DNA of 34,213 bases from Weissella cibaria (GCF_004521965.1 NZ_SDGK01000017.1:1-34213); one strand, 5' to 3'. Positions 16,123 through 24,253 are shown, counted from the stretch's first letter. Translations and numbers: made by a program. The notes: generated from the letters alone by a model not told the origin.

Positions 16123-17346
16123 TTACCCCTGGTAGACCGGTAAAACAATTTCAATTTCTGCGCCGATTTGTTGTTGCAAGGCTCCTTCGAATCGGGCTAA
16201 AGTCGTTGCCGAAACAGTGTCCGTCAAGATTGTGGCCCGGTGACTACGAACCCACATGGTTTTAATCCCGATTCGATTAGCCTGCGCAATGGCATCAATC
16301 TCATAAGTAGCTGGAGCCGTCACACGAATATAACGGTCAGCTGCCGTCCCAATAATTGCTGGCTGTTGCAAAGACTGTTTTTCATGCACCAATTGGCGGC
16401 CATGCACGATGTCTTGAACAATTGCAAGATCTGATAATACAGCACTCGCAGTCGGCTTACCACCTGCCCCCGGTCCAGTAAACACTAAGTCCTGAATATT
16501 ACGTGTCTGTACCTGGACTGCGTTTTGCACATTATCAATTTTGCCCAGAAGATGTGCGGCTGGCACTAAGTGTGGTCCTACCGCCATGGCCAATCCCTGC
16601 CCAGTACGCCGAGCAACCGCGAGGGGGTTGATAACATACCCCAGCCGCTTTGCTTCATCCAATACGGTGGCATTGATTTCCTGAATACCTTGGGTTGGGA
16701 TCTGAGTCGTCACAACATTTGCAGCGAAGGCCTTCTTGGCCAAAATTGCCAACTTATAACGTGCATCAAAGCCGGCAACATCATTAACCGGATTTGCTTC
16801 AGCGCTGCCCATTCGTTGGGCCAAGACCAACGCATCATCATAATTCATTGCCGCATCACTCATCTGCGTCAAAATAAAATTACTCGTACCATTAATGATG
16901 CCGCCCACCTGAACTGTCTCATCTCCAGGCAGTAGATTAGTCAGCGCATCTAAAATTGGAATCCCACCAGCCACTGACGCACCATAAAGCAACGCCAACT
17001 GATGCGCACTCGCAATTTTTTGTAACGTTTCACCATAAGTTGCAATTAAATCTTTATTAGCGGTGATGACATGTTTACCCGAGTGGAGCGCCCACCGCAA
17101 ATATCGATACGTCTCTGTCTGTCCTCCCATCCCTTCAATCACCACATCAATATCCGAGGCGGTCACAATTGCGTTTGGGTTTGTCGTAAATTGCACCGCC
17201 GGATATAAAGCCATCCGTTGTTCGGTGATTCGTCGAACCGCTACACTGACAATTTACATATCTGGAAAACTTTCGGTATAAGCTTGTAAAAGGTCATAAA
17301 CCGAATGACCAACTGTGCCAAAACCTAACATGCCAATTCGTATCAT
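16123..17346 (-). pseudogene. hom: homoserine dehydrogenase with an in-frame nonsense codon
   Basis: NADPH-dependent reduction of aspartate semialdehyde to homoserine, the entry to methionine and threonine synthesis. From the ATG at 17346 the frame reads MIRIGMLGFGTVGHSVYDLL (Rossmann GxGxVG). It meets TAA at codon 31 (17256-17254) and then continues in the same frame as IVSVAVRRITEQRMALYP to the end, 408 codons in all. Later motifs are intact: ITANKDLIATYG, GGIINGTSNFILTQM, DVAGFDARYKLAILA, and an ACT-like C-terminus. A C-to-T change turning CAA into TAA would explain the stop. A restart at Met45 would lack the nucleotide-binding motif. Its start overlaps the metB stop by 4 bp (ATGA). Confidence 0.85.
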
Positions 17347-18458
17347 GCACGCCCTGCTTTCTGAATTGCCTGGGTTAAATCAGCCCACAAATCATCTACA
17401 TCTTCCAAGCCGACGGACAAGCGAATGAGTTGTGGTGTAATGCCTAACCCCAGTCGCTGACTTTCCGGCATATCATGGTGCGTTTGCATAAATGGCACCG
17501 TAATCAATGTTTCGACACCACCCAAACTTTCCGCAAAAGAACCAACCGTTAACGCTTGTAAGAATTGATTGACATCATACGTAGCTGCTAAGTAAAACGA
17601 AATCATGCCACCCACGCCCGTATATAGCACTTCGTCAACACCAGCCACTGTCGCTAAACGTTTCGCCAATAACTGCGCGTTTTCAGTATGCACTCGCATG
17701 CGCACAGCCAATGTTTTCAGTGATCGAATCAGTAACCAGCTGTCAAACGGATCCAAAACTTGGCCAGTGGTCGTCAGTTGATTGCGCAAGGCGTCTGCCA
17801 AAGTCACATCCTTGACCACGACCGCGCCGGCTAAAATGTCGTTATGGCCACCCAAATACTTAGTTGCGGAATGAATAACGATGTCAGCGCCTTCGGTCAG
17901 TGGGCTCTGATAAATGGGCGTTAAAAATGTGTTGTCGGCAACGACTAAAACATCTGGCCTAATCGCATGTACGACACTTGCCACCGCTTGAATATCAATG
18001 ACCTTCATGGTTGGATTTGACGGCGTCTCTAACCAAATCGCTTTTGTGTTTGGTTCAATGCGCAAAACTAATTCATCAATATCTTGGTCGTTCCACGTTT
18101 CATAGGCAATATCATACCGATCACGCAAAGTATCGAAGTAACGAAATGACCCACCATATAAATCGTCACTCGCAATCAAGTAGTCATGTGATTTCAGAAT
18201 AGTAGACAGCACCAGCGTAATCGCCGCCATTCCTGAACTAACCGCAAAGGCATGTGTACCATGTTCAATTTTGGCTAACTGAGCCTCCAGTAAATCGCGT
18301 GTCGGTGTTGTCATGCGTGAGTAGTCATATCCTGTAGATTCACCTAACCCAGGGTGGCGAAAAGCTGTTGAAAAATGTAATAGTGTGACCACCGCACCAC
18401 TCCGGTCATCTTCCGATCCATTTGTCCCCTGTACTAACTGTGTTGCAACTTTAACCAT
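17343..18458 (-). CDS. metB: cystathionine gamma-synthase/lyase family PLP enzyme
   Basis: A 371-aa Cys/Met-metabolism PLP enzyme joining activated homoserine to cysteine (MetB/MetI role) or cleaving cystathionine. The substrate loop FSTAFRHPGLGESTGYDYSR, AVSSGMAAI, VVADNTFLTPIYQSPL, and the PLP-lysine motif SATKYLGGHNDILAG are all intact. It overlaps metA by 8 bp and hom by 4 bp, so all three belong to one T-box-controlled operon and the natural role is methionine synthesis. Whether synthase or lyase activity dominates cannot be read from sequence. It is the only undamaged enzyme of the operon. Confidence 0.9.
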   Translation of the reverse strand: MVKVATQLVQGTNGSEDDRSGAVVTLLHFSTAFRHPGLGESTGYDYSRMTTPTRDLLEAQLAKIEHGTHAFAVSSGMAAITLVLSTILKSHDYLIASDDLYGGSFRYFDTLRDRYDIAYETWNDQDIDELVLRIEPNTKAIWLETPSNPTMKVIDIQAVASVVHAIRPDVLVVADNTFLTPIYQSPLTEGADIVIHSATKYLGGHNDILAGAVVVKDVTLADALRNQLTTTGQVLDPFDSWLLIRSLKTLAVRMRVHTENAQLLAKRLATVAGVDEVLYTGVGGMISFYLAATYDVNQFLQALTVGSFAESLGGVETLITVPFMQTHHDMPESQRLGLGITPQLIRLSVGLEDVDDLWADLTQAIQKAGRA

Positions 18459-19232
18459 TTGTAATTTCCTCGTCTTTCAACCATTGTTCAACAATATGTA
18501 TCCCTTGCTCATGCCAGCGGGCCATCGGTCGCCCATCATCACCGAAATAACTAGTCGGTGATGCAATCAGCAGGTCCCGACGTTGATCCCGACGAAATTC
18601 CATTGCCAAATTATTGGGCCCATATTCGTAATGGCCAGTCACATAGACCGTCCGCGTTTGCAGGTTTTGAATAATTGTCGCGCCGGCCTTCCTATCACCA
18701 GCAATTACTTGACCTGTATCGACGTTCTCCACTGGAATGGTAAAGTAGCGTGATTGCGGCATGATAAACCCTTGCGTTTCAATCATCCCAAATATTTTGT
18801 CGATCTGCTTGATCGGCAAAAAATCTTTGGTCACCAATCCAGCTGCGTAGGCACCCCAACAGATAAACAAACGCCGGTCAATATGATCTGCCTGCCAGCG
18901 CATAAAGTCCTGGAATTCCGGCCAAAAGTCAATCGACTGTTCTGGTGTCTGATCCAGTGATGCGCCTGTGACAATCATGGCATCGAAATAGCGATTTTTA
19001 ACGTCGCAAGCGTATACCGTTGCTGAACAGCCGCCGGATGATGGCGCACCTTATACGATGCCGGTACGGCAAAGGTCACGGCGACGTCAACGTCAGTTCC
19101 GGCAAGCAATGACGCAACTTGCTGTTCTGTTACGGCCCGATTAGGCATTAAATTCAGCACCAACAGTTGCTTGGTTTGCCGATAAGTTGTTTTGTCAGAT
19201 TCTTTAGCTGTAAAACCATTTAGCAATTGCAC
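18451..19232 (-). pseudogene. metA: homoserine O-acyltransferase (MetA) with a frameshift
   Basis: Activates homoserine by acylation. The first part, from a GTG at 19232, reads LLVLNLMPNRAVTEQQVASL and continues to TLATLK, then shifts into IAISMP and a stop. The second part, starting inside 18978, reads MIVTGASLDQTPEQSIDFWP with the catalytic cysteine in LFICWGAYAAG and the catalytic histidine in YVTGHYEYG. The break is at a run of five A (18999-18995). A sixth A would restore KNRYFDAMIVTGA, the normal family sequence. The joined product would be about 260 aa, a short-form MetA. Either a real one-base deletion or a homopolymer sequencing error explains it. Confidence 0.85.
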
Positions 19233-19260
19233 CGTTATTTAATTTTCCCTTTTTTTAAAC

Positions 19261-19546
19261 AAAAAATCCCGTAAGCCCATGCAACTGCACAGACTTACGA
19301 GACGACTTTTCACCGTGGTACCATCCGAGTTTGTTAGATTATCCTAACCTCACAATACGCCAAATCAAATTGGATATATTGTTGCGCAATAACGGGCGCA
19401 CCCGGCAAAAACTTACCTTACTAGCTCATCTTTACAACCACTCCGAGACCATTATTCCAAGCAACGCTATTATCGACTCTCACCAAATGCCGACTCTCTG
19501 GCTAACAGCTGTTGTTCGTACTCATCTCTTCAACGCTGGAATAAAT
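19261..19546 (-). promoter_or_regulatory. methionine T-box leader
   Basis: A tRNA-sensing riboswitch ahead of metA-metB-hom. The T-box core reads GATGGTACCACGGTGA on the minus strand (19325-19310). The terminator stem CGTAAG / CTTACG (19299-19294 with 19275-19270) is followed by a T run at 19266-19261. Stem I lies upstream, with AGAGAGTCGG and GAGAGTCGA segments. The likely specifier is ATG in GAATAATGG, just before TCTC, which pairs back to GAGA; this matches uncharged tRNA-Met and the genes controlled. Uncharged tRNA-Met would favour the antiterminator and expression. Confidence 0.92.
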
Positions 19547-19549
19547 AAT

Positions 19550-19578
19550 ATATTAGAATTACATTAGAAAAAAGTAAA
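19550..19578 (-). promoter_or_regulatory. promoter of the met operon
   Basis: TTTACT (19578-19573), 17 nt, TAATAT (19555-19550), just upstream of T-box stem I. Confidence 0.6.
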
Positions 19579-19609
19579 CAATTTTATAATTTTTTATATT
19601 AATCCAGAA

Positions 19610-19648
19610 GAGCCCGTGGTTATTCAGGTGATGAATAACCACGGGCTC
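19610..19648 (-). terminator. strong hairpin after the acetyltransferase gene
   Basis: A perfect 17-bp stem beginning GAGCCCGTGG with a 5-nt loop. It sits 10 bp after the acetyltransferase stop and before the met promoter. The T-tract is poor, so termination may be incomplete. Confidence 0.6.
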
Positions 19649-19658
19649 TCATTAATAG

Positions 19659-20828
19659 TTAAAAACAATCAGCTAAAACCGGCTTTTGCTTTGGTAATTG
19701 TGCTTGTAGCAGGCTAAACGTTTTCGCACCCGCTGTCGTCAAATCACCAGTTAGCAACAAATTATCTAACGAACAATAACCCATTAGCCATTGTGTAAAT
19801 GCCTGGATCGAACCAGTAATTGCCGGTGCTTCTGACTGTACTACCCGCATTAACTCGCCGCCACGCAATTCAAAACGCCCACCATTCCACGGTGCAGTTT
19901 CATCCGTGACGTTAAACACAACTTCCGTTGGTAACATGATATTAAGTGCTTGCACAAAAGCTGGCAAATTGACAATTCGCGCCTGCATGTACGGTACAAC
20001 CCGTGCCTCATACTGCGGTTCAGGCATGAGTTGCAAAACTGGGAGATCGTTTAAGTCGCTGAGTGGTGCTTCATACTCAAAACGACTAAATGCACCAGCA
20101 TGACTACCGATAAAACGGGTATTACTGAGCAATGCATCCGTCGTCAAAGTAACCCATTCACGAATTTTAAAGGTTTCTCCCACGAACTCGTACATTACAT
20201 ATCCTTGCGTTTCATGATCGTCATCTCGGTAGATGGCGACTTGCGTATGTGGTGTTTTCATCATGAAATAATAGTCCCACCACCAGTTTTCCCGTTCAAT
20301 CCCGCCTCGCTTCATCTGAGGCGCCCGCTCATAAACGGCATCCATCAACGCCTGTGCCTTATCAAATGCCATCCGTGTGATTGTCCCGCCATGGCGCTTT
20401 CCCTGTGGAAAATGTTCTGCCGACCAGCTGAGATGTAGCCGATCAAAATCTTGTGCGTACCCAAATCGGCCGTAAAAGCCATACGAAAAAGGTGTCAAAT
20501 AGCTTAAGATGTCACCCCGTTCATACGCTTCTTGTAGTACCACCATCATAATACGTGACGCAGCGCCGTCACCCCGATATTCTGGATAGCTACTGACATT
20601 ACCAATGCCGTTTGCATTTAGCAATTGTTCACCCCAATTGACTTGGAATGGTATTTGCGTTACCTGACTCGTTAACTGTTGTGCATCAAATTCCCCATAC
20701 GCAATTGTTTGACCAAAGAAATAGCATAGTGAATCCTTACCGCCCCGTGGCTCTTTATGAAAAGCATATCGATATAACTCATAAACTGCTTCAAAACCAT
20801 TTTGTCCTAACTTGATTGGTTGTCCCAT
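19659..20828 (-). CDS. Eis-like GNAT N-acetyltransferase with SCP2-type C-terminal domain
   Basis: A 389-aa protein of the Eis-like family. The N-terminal GNAT fold has the acetyl-CoA loop in SSYPEYRGDGAASRIMM and the family stretch SYLTPFSYGFYGRFGYAQDF. A second GNAT-like domain follows. The last roughly 100 residues (NVTDETAPWNGGRFELRGGE onward) form a sterol-carrier-like domain, and the chain ends in a C-terminal F. Eis relatives acetylate amines, including aminoglycosides in mycobacteria; the native substrate here is unknown. The frame is open to 20897, but the ATG at 20828 (MGQPIKLGQNG) has GAGGGAT 7-8 nt upstream. Monocistronic. Confidence 0.88.
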   Translation of the reverse strand: MGQPIKLGQNGFEAVYELYRYAFHKEPRGGKDSLCYFFGQTIAYGEFDAQQLTSQVTQIPFQVNWGEQLLNANGIGNVSSYPEYRGDGAASRIMMVVLQEAYERGDILSYLTPFSYGFYGRFGYAQDFDRLHLSWSAEHFPQGKRHGGTITRMAFDKAQALMDAVYERAPQMKRGGIERENWWWDYYFMMKTPHTQVAIYRDDDHETQGYVMYEFVGETFKIREWVTLTTDALLSNTRFIGSHAGAFSRFEYEAPLSDLNDLPVLQLMPEPQYEARVVPYMQARIVNLPAFVQALNIMLPTEVVFNVTDETAPWNGGRFELRGGELMRVVQSEAPAITGSIQAFTQWLMGYCSLDNLLLTGDLTTAGAKTFSLLQAQLPKQKPVLADCF

Positions 20829-20924
20829 GAGATAATCCCTCAATCTCAATTTACCCATATCGTACCACACGTTTTTGGAGAAGTAGACTGGAAACACATG
20901 GTTGCGATAAAGCAGACTGGGAAT

Positions 20925-21005
20925 GTCGGAGGTTTTAGACCTCCGACGTAACCAAGTCGCCCTTATCAGGTGCGTCCTTGGTCTCGATTCCTGGCCAAAG
21001 CCAGG
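20925..21005. repeat. cluster of three intergenic hairpins
   Basis: GTCGGAGGT (20925-20933) pairs with ACCTCCGAC (20939-20947). CCAAG (20952-20956) pairs with CTTGG (20977-20981) around a GC-rich core. CCTGGC (20990-20995) pairs with GCCAGG (21000-21005). The cluster lies between the BMP gene terminator and the acetyltransferase gene, has no reading frame and is more GC-rich than its surroundings. It looks like a dispersed intergenic repeat unit or a structured leader of the acetyltransferase gene. Confidence 0.45.
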
Positions 21006-21034
21006 GATCTTAGACCAATAGCTGCTGTGATAAA

Positions 21035-21067
21035 AAACGTGCCAGGCTAAAACAACCTCGCACGTTT
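21035..21067 (-). terminator. terminator of the BMP-family gene
   Basis: AAACGTGC pairs with GCACGTTT, with an inner AGG/CCT, followed on the minus strand by TTTATC. Confidence 0.85.
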
Positions 21068-21076
21068 AATAATCTA

Positions 21077-22198
21077 TTAGTTTGTTAATGATGTGCGATT
21101 AGCCTTTGGCGCATCGTATTGACCTGTGTACTTCAAGCTGATTGAACCGTCTTCAATCTTCTTTTGGTCTGCCGTAACAGCCTTCTTTTCATCGGCTGGC
21201 ATGTTTGATGTGATGACACCAACACCACCATCCTTAATACCGTACCAAACCGTCTTGCCGCCTTCGAACTTATCATTCATCGCATCGTTAGCTGCGTTTT
21301 TCAAACCGTTTCCAACTTCAGTCAATGATGACGTCAAGGTAAAGTTGTCCTTCTTACCATCAGCTGTCTTGTAAGCACCTTGTGGCGTCTGGTCGATATC
21401 AACACCAATCATCCAAACCTTTTCCTTTGCTAGTTGGTCTGACTTCAAGCCTTGGTTGTGGCTCTTAACAGCCGTGAAAGCGCCGTTTCCAACCCCACCG
21501 GCAACGTGGAAGATTACCTTGATGTTCTTAGCCATCATGGTGTTCGCAATCAATGTTCCCTTCGCTGCATCTGAATATGAAGCGGCATAGATCGAACTTA
21601 CTTTCATGTTCTTATCAACCGAAGCCACACCTTGACGGAAGCCGTATTCAAAACGACCAACCACAGGGCCATATTGGCCACCAATAAAGCCGATTGTATC
21701 CGTACCTTCAGCCTTTGCTTGCATCGCGGCAGCAACACCAGCCAGGTATGATGACTGTTCTGACTTAAACATCAATGATGTGATATTTTTCAACTTTGGG
21801 TTAGCTTGCGCGTCCACCAAGGCGTACTTTGTATCTGGATTTTGCTTAGCCGCCTTTTCAAGCGAGTTTTGCAAGTTGAACCCGATACCAGCAATCATTG
21901 AAAACTTAGCTGATTGTGCTTGTTGGAAGTTAGTGTCAAAATCAGCCTGAGTCTTTGAAAGGAAGTAGTCATAGCCACCCTTGCCCTTTTTCAAATCGTG
22001 TGATTCACCCCAGCTCTTCACACCCTTCCACGCGATTTCTGTGAATGAGTGATCAGAAATGTTACCACCTTCATCTGAAACCATTGCGAGTGAAAAATCA
22101 TTCTTGCTTGCGCTTGTATGTGAAGCTGACATTGCATAGGCTCCTCCTGCCAACACAACTAACACCGCGCCACCAATCATAACTTTCTTAGATACCAT
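21077..22198 (-). CDS. BMP-family nucleoside-binding protein without lipobox cysteine
   Basis: A 373-aa substrate-binding protein of the BmpA/PnrA/TmpC family, which supplies nucleosides to an ABC importer. Family blocks are visible: FSLAMVSDEGGNISDHSF, AGIGFNLQNSLEKAAK, TIGFIGGQYGPVVGRFEYGF, IFHVAGGVGNGAFTAVK and WMIGVDIDQTPQG. No ATPase or permease gene is adjacent. The N-terminus (residues 4-23, KKVMIGGAVLVVLAGGAYAM) is a signal-like helix with LAGG where members of this family have LAGC or LAAC. There is no cysteine nearby, so it cannot be a classical lipoprotein; the helix may stay as an anchor or be cut after AYA. It has its own promoter and terminator. Confidence 0.93.
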   Translation of the reverse strand: MVSKKVMIGGAVLVVLAGGAYAMSASHTSASKNDFSLAMVSDEGGNISDHSFTEIAWKGVKSWGESHDLKKGKGGYDYFLSKTQADFDTNFQQAQSAKFSMIAGIGFNLQNSLEKAAKQNPDTKYALVDAQANPKLKNITSLMFKSEQSSYLAGVAAAMQAKAEGTDTIGFIGGQYGPVVGRFEYGFRQGVASVDKNMKVSSIYAASYSDAAKGTLIANTMMAKNIKVIFHVAGGVGNGAFTAVKSHNQGLKSDQLAKEKVWMIGVDIDQTPQGAYKTADGKKDNFTLTSSLTEVGNGLKNAANDAMNDKFEGGKTVWYGIKDGGVGVITSNMPADEKKAVTADQKKIEDGSISLKYTGQYDAPKANRTSLTN

Positions 22199-22229
22199 TC
22201 TAAACTACCTACTTCCTTATATTAGGTTA

Positions 22230-22296
22230 CACGCAAATTGCGTGCCCTTATCCACCCGAGGGCTTTTTAATTTCGTTTTAAACGACGTATATTATA
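22230..22296 (-). promoter_or_regulatory. promoter region of the BMP gene with two palindromes
   Basis: A TATAAT -10 lies at 22296-22291 with a weak -35. Between it and the gene are two perfect palindromes: TCGTTT-T-AAACGA (22273-22285) and CACGCAA-A-TTGCGTG (22230-22244). Their position downstream of the -10 fits repressor operators or leader hairpins. The stretch 22297-22413 shows nothing else. Confidence 0.45.
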
Positions 22297-22413
22297 ATAC
22301 CAGGTTTTCGGTAATATGCGATATTTTTCGAAGTTATACACGTTTTATCCACAGAAATTGGTATAGGACACTTCAATAAACGAACGATAGACCTTCAATC
22401 GCCAAATTTTGTG

Positions 22414-22608
22414 CAAAAAAATAGAGAACTTCAAAGTTCTCCACAGCCTACGTCCGCATCTATTATTAGTAAAATTTCGTTGTGGATAACAACAGTGGTC
22501 GTTACTCTATTTCGTAAAACTCTCAACGCCCAAAATACTAAGGAATGATCTGTACCACACGTTGAACGCCAAAGTCCTGCTGAACATTCTTTAGCCATCA
22601 ACGCAATT
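22414..22608 (-). ncRNA. candidate small RNA, about 195 nt
   Basis: A complete transcription unit between the rplT terminator and the BMP gene. The promoter is TTGTTG (22643-22638), 17 nt, then TATAGT (22620-22615) with a TGG extension. At the end GAGAACTT / AAGTTCTC (22424-22441) is followed by seven T (intrinsic terminator). Inside, GCTAAAG (22595-22589) pairs with CTTTGGC (22574-22568), flanked by GTTGA/TCAAC, and GTTGT-TATCC-ACAAC forms another hairpin. A 55-codon frame starting MAKECSAGLW lies within but has no ribosome-binding site and resembles nothing known to me. No Rfam class recognised. Confidence 0.5.
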
Positions 22609-22614
22609 TTCGTA

Positions 22615-22643
22615 ACTATACCAATCCGGATGTGCGCCAACAA
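22615..22643 (-). promoter_or_regulatory. promoter of the candidate small RNA
   Basis: TTGTTG, 17-nt spacer, TATAGT, with an extended -10 (TGG directly before the hexamer). Confidence 0.6.
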
Positions 22644-22660
22644 AATTAGTGTGAACAAAA

Positions 22661-22693
22661 AACACGCAGTGAACTTATCGTTCAGCGCGTGTT
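22661..22693 (-). terminator. terminator of infC-rpmI-rplT
   Basis: AACACGC (22661-22667) / GCGTGTT (22687-22693), with an inner TGAAC/GTTCA stem and TTTTTTG on the minus strand. Confidence 0.88.
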
Positions 22694-22703
22694 TTACTAA
22701 GCA

Positions 22704-23267
22704 TTAAACCAATGCCAACAACTCAGCCTTCTTTGCAGAAGATGGGAAGTCGATACCGTTAGCTGACAAGTATGCCTTGATTTCAGCAACAGTATTCTTG
22801 TCTGAAGGCTTCTCTGATGAAACAACCTTCTTAGCAGCCTTAGGAGCAGTGGCGTTAATCTTAACACCCTTCTCTGCAGTAGCTGCAGTAGCTTCGCGAA
22901 CAACTTGACCGTTGTCTGCCAAAGCCTTCTTTGAAGCTTCAGCCAAAGCTGAGAATGCTTCAAAGTCTGAAACTGCCAAGTCGGCCAACATCTTACGGTT
23001 CAAAGTTGAACCCATCAATGACAAACCGTTCATGAAACGTGAGTATGACAAACCGTTCATACGTGCTGCAGCGTTAATACGTGCAATCCACAACTTACGG
23101 AAGTTGCGCTTCGTTTGCTTACGGTCACGGAATGCATAGAACCATGACTTCCAAACTTGTTGCTTAGCAACCTTGTAGTTGATGTGACGTTGACCACGGT
23201 AACCCTTGGCCAACTTGATCATCTTCTTGCGACGTGCGCGCGTAACAGTACCACCCTTAACTCGCAT
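22704..23267 (-). CDS. rplT: 50S ribosomal protein L20 with C-terminal HeH/SAP-like extension
   Basis: Residues 1 to about 118 are ordinary L20, needed for early assembly of the large subunit: [59 protein letters not shown] and [20 protein letters not shown]. Normal L20 ends near 118-120. Here the frame continues for about 67 residues: a Lys/Ala-rich linker ([20 protein letters not shown]) and then a compact module, [20 protein letters not shown] followed by [12 protein letters not shown]. That module looks like a helix-extended-helix (HeH/SAP-type) nucleic-acid-binding motif, known mostly from phage and recombination proteins. Third gene of infC-rpmI-rplT, with GGAGG upstream and a terminator after. 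Confidence 0.93.
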   Translation of the reverse strand: MRVKGGTVTRARRKKMIKLAKGYRGQRHINYKVAKQQVWKSWFYAFRDRKQTKRNFRKLWIARINAAARMNGLSYSRFMNGLSLMGSTLNRKMLADLAVSDFEAFSALAEASKKALADNGQVVREATAATAEKGVKINATAPKAAKKVVSSEKPSDKNTVAEIKAYLSANGIDFPSSAKKAELLALV

Positions 23268-23336
23268 GGGTATTTCCTCCAGTAATTTCTAAAATATAAT
23301 TCGGAACCGATTAAAACTTAAAGTAAAAACTTTAAA

Positions 23337-23531
23337 TTAACGGCTCAACATGTGAACGTAAGTCTTCAACGTCGTGTTGTTCATCATTGAAGTTCCACGT
23401 AGTTGACGACGTTGCTTCTTAGTCTTACCGTGGAAACGGTGTGACGTAAAGGCGTTACCTGACTTCAAACCACCGTTAGCAGTCTTCTTAAAACGCTTTG
23501 CTGAAGCGCGGTGTGTCTTAAACTTAGGCAT
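23337..23531 (-). CDS. rpmI: 50S ribosomal protein L35
   Basis: A 64-aa basic ribosomal protein starting [20 protein letters not shown]. The ATG at 23531 is chosen over an in-frame upstream start because GGAGGA lies 7 nt before it and the N-terminus matches the family. Middle gene of the infC operon, 25 bp after infC and about 70 bp before rplT. Confidence 0.95.
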   Translation of the reverse strand: MPKFKTHRASAKRFKKTANGGLKSGNAFTSHRFHGKTKKQRRQLRGTSMMNNTTLKTYVHMLSR

Positions 23532-23556
23532 TGATATGTCCTCCAAACTGGTTTAA

Positions 23557-24090
23557 TTACTTAGTTTCCTTGGGTGCAAGCACCATAAACATGCTGCGCC
23601 CTTCCATCTTTGCTCTAGATTCAACTTTTGCAATTTCCTCTAGATCAGTTGCAAATCGGTCCATCACTTCACGCCCAATTTCCTTGTGCGTGATAGCACG
23701 TCCGCGGAAACGGATTGAAACCTTGACCTTGTTACCCTTCTCCAAGAACTTAACTGCGTTCTTCTTCTTAGTATTAAAGTCATTGTCATCAATTGTTGGG
23801 CTTAAGCGAACTTCCTTGATGCTGACGATTTTTTGGTTCTTACGTTGTTCGCGTTGCTTCTTTTGACTATCGAAACGGAACTTTCCATAATCCATAATCT
23901 TAGCAACTGGTGGCTTGGCATTAGCCTGAACCAATACCAAATCCAACTCTTGCTCATCTGCGATTGCCTGGGCGTCTGCCTTAGACATAATACCTTGATC
24001 ACCATCATCAGTGATCAAACGTACTTCGCGAGCACGAATGCGATCATTAATCAAATCTTGTTGTTGTTGTGGTTGGCGCGCGTTTGCTAT
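23557..24090 (-). CDS. infC: translation initiation factor IF-3, ATA start codon
   Basis: Prevents subunit joining and proofreads the start codon. From residue 14 the chain reads [40 protein letters not shown] and the C-terminal domain with [17 protein letters not shown] follow. No ATG, GTG or TTG start fits a ribosome-binding site. A strong GGAGG (24103-24099) lies 8 nt before an in-frame ATA (24090-24088), giving the N-terminus [13 protein letters not shown] and 177 residues, the normal IF-3 size. Rare AUU/AUA start codons on infC are known, because IF-3 discriminates against them and so represses its own synthesis. The alternative start is TTG at 24054, which has no ribosome-binding site. 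Confidence 0.93.
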   Translation of the reverse strand: MANARQPQQQQDLINDRIRAREVRLITDDGDQGIMSKADAQAIADEQELDLVLVQANAKPPVAKIMDYGKFRFDSQKKQREQRKNQKIVSIKEVRLSPTIDDNDFNTKKKNAVKFLEKGNKVKVSIRFRGRAITHKEIGREVMDRFATDLEEIAKVESRAKMEGRSMFMVLAPKETK

Positions 24091-24123
24091 GGTCCTTACC
24101 TCCGAAAAAACTTGAAATAAAGT

Positions 24124-24155
24124 AAAAACGGGTCATCGCGACATACGATAACCCG
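24124..24155 (-). terminator. attenuator in the infC leader
   Basis: CGGGTCATCG (24129-24138) pairs with CGATAACCCG (24146-24155), and the minus strand continues TTTTTAC. It lies about 100 nt into the leader and 34 nt before the infC start, as in L20-controlled leaders where L20 binding favours termination. The leader 24156-24247 contains further arms (GGCGAGTAAACTCG, AACAGCGGACCTGTT). Confidence 0.8.
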
Positions 24156-24253
24156 CCATTCATCATCAATCAATAATGAGTGATTTACCCGACGAGTTTA
24201 CTCGCCAAGGTGAACAACAGGTCCGCTGTTACTTTGTTTCTTAACAGATATAT

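Noticed and set aside
19331-19567. A plus-strand frame across the T-box leader
   Set aside because: Fully explained by the T-box on the opposite strand.
22431-22658. A 75-codon minus-strand frame inside the candidate small RNA
   Set aside because: Its start is upstream of the predicted transcription start. The internal ATG lacks a ribosome-binding site and the terminator hairpin covers its end.
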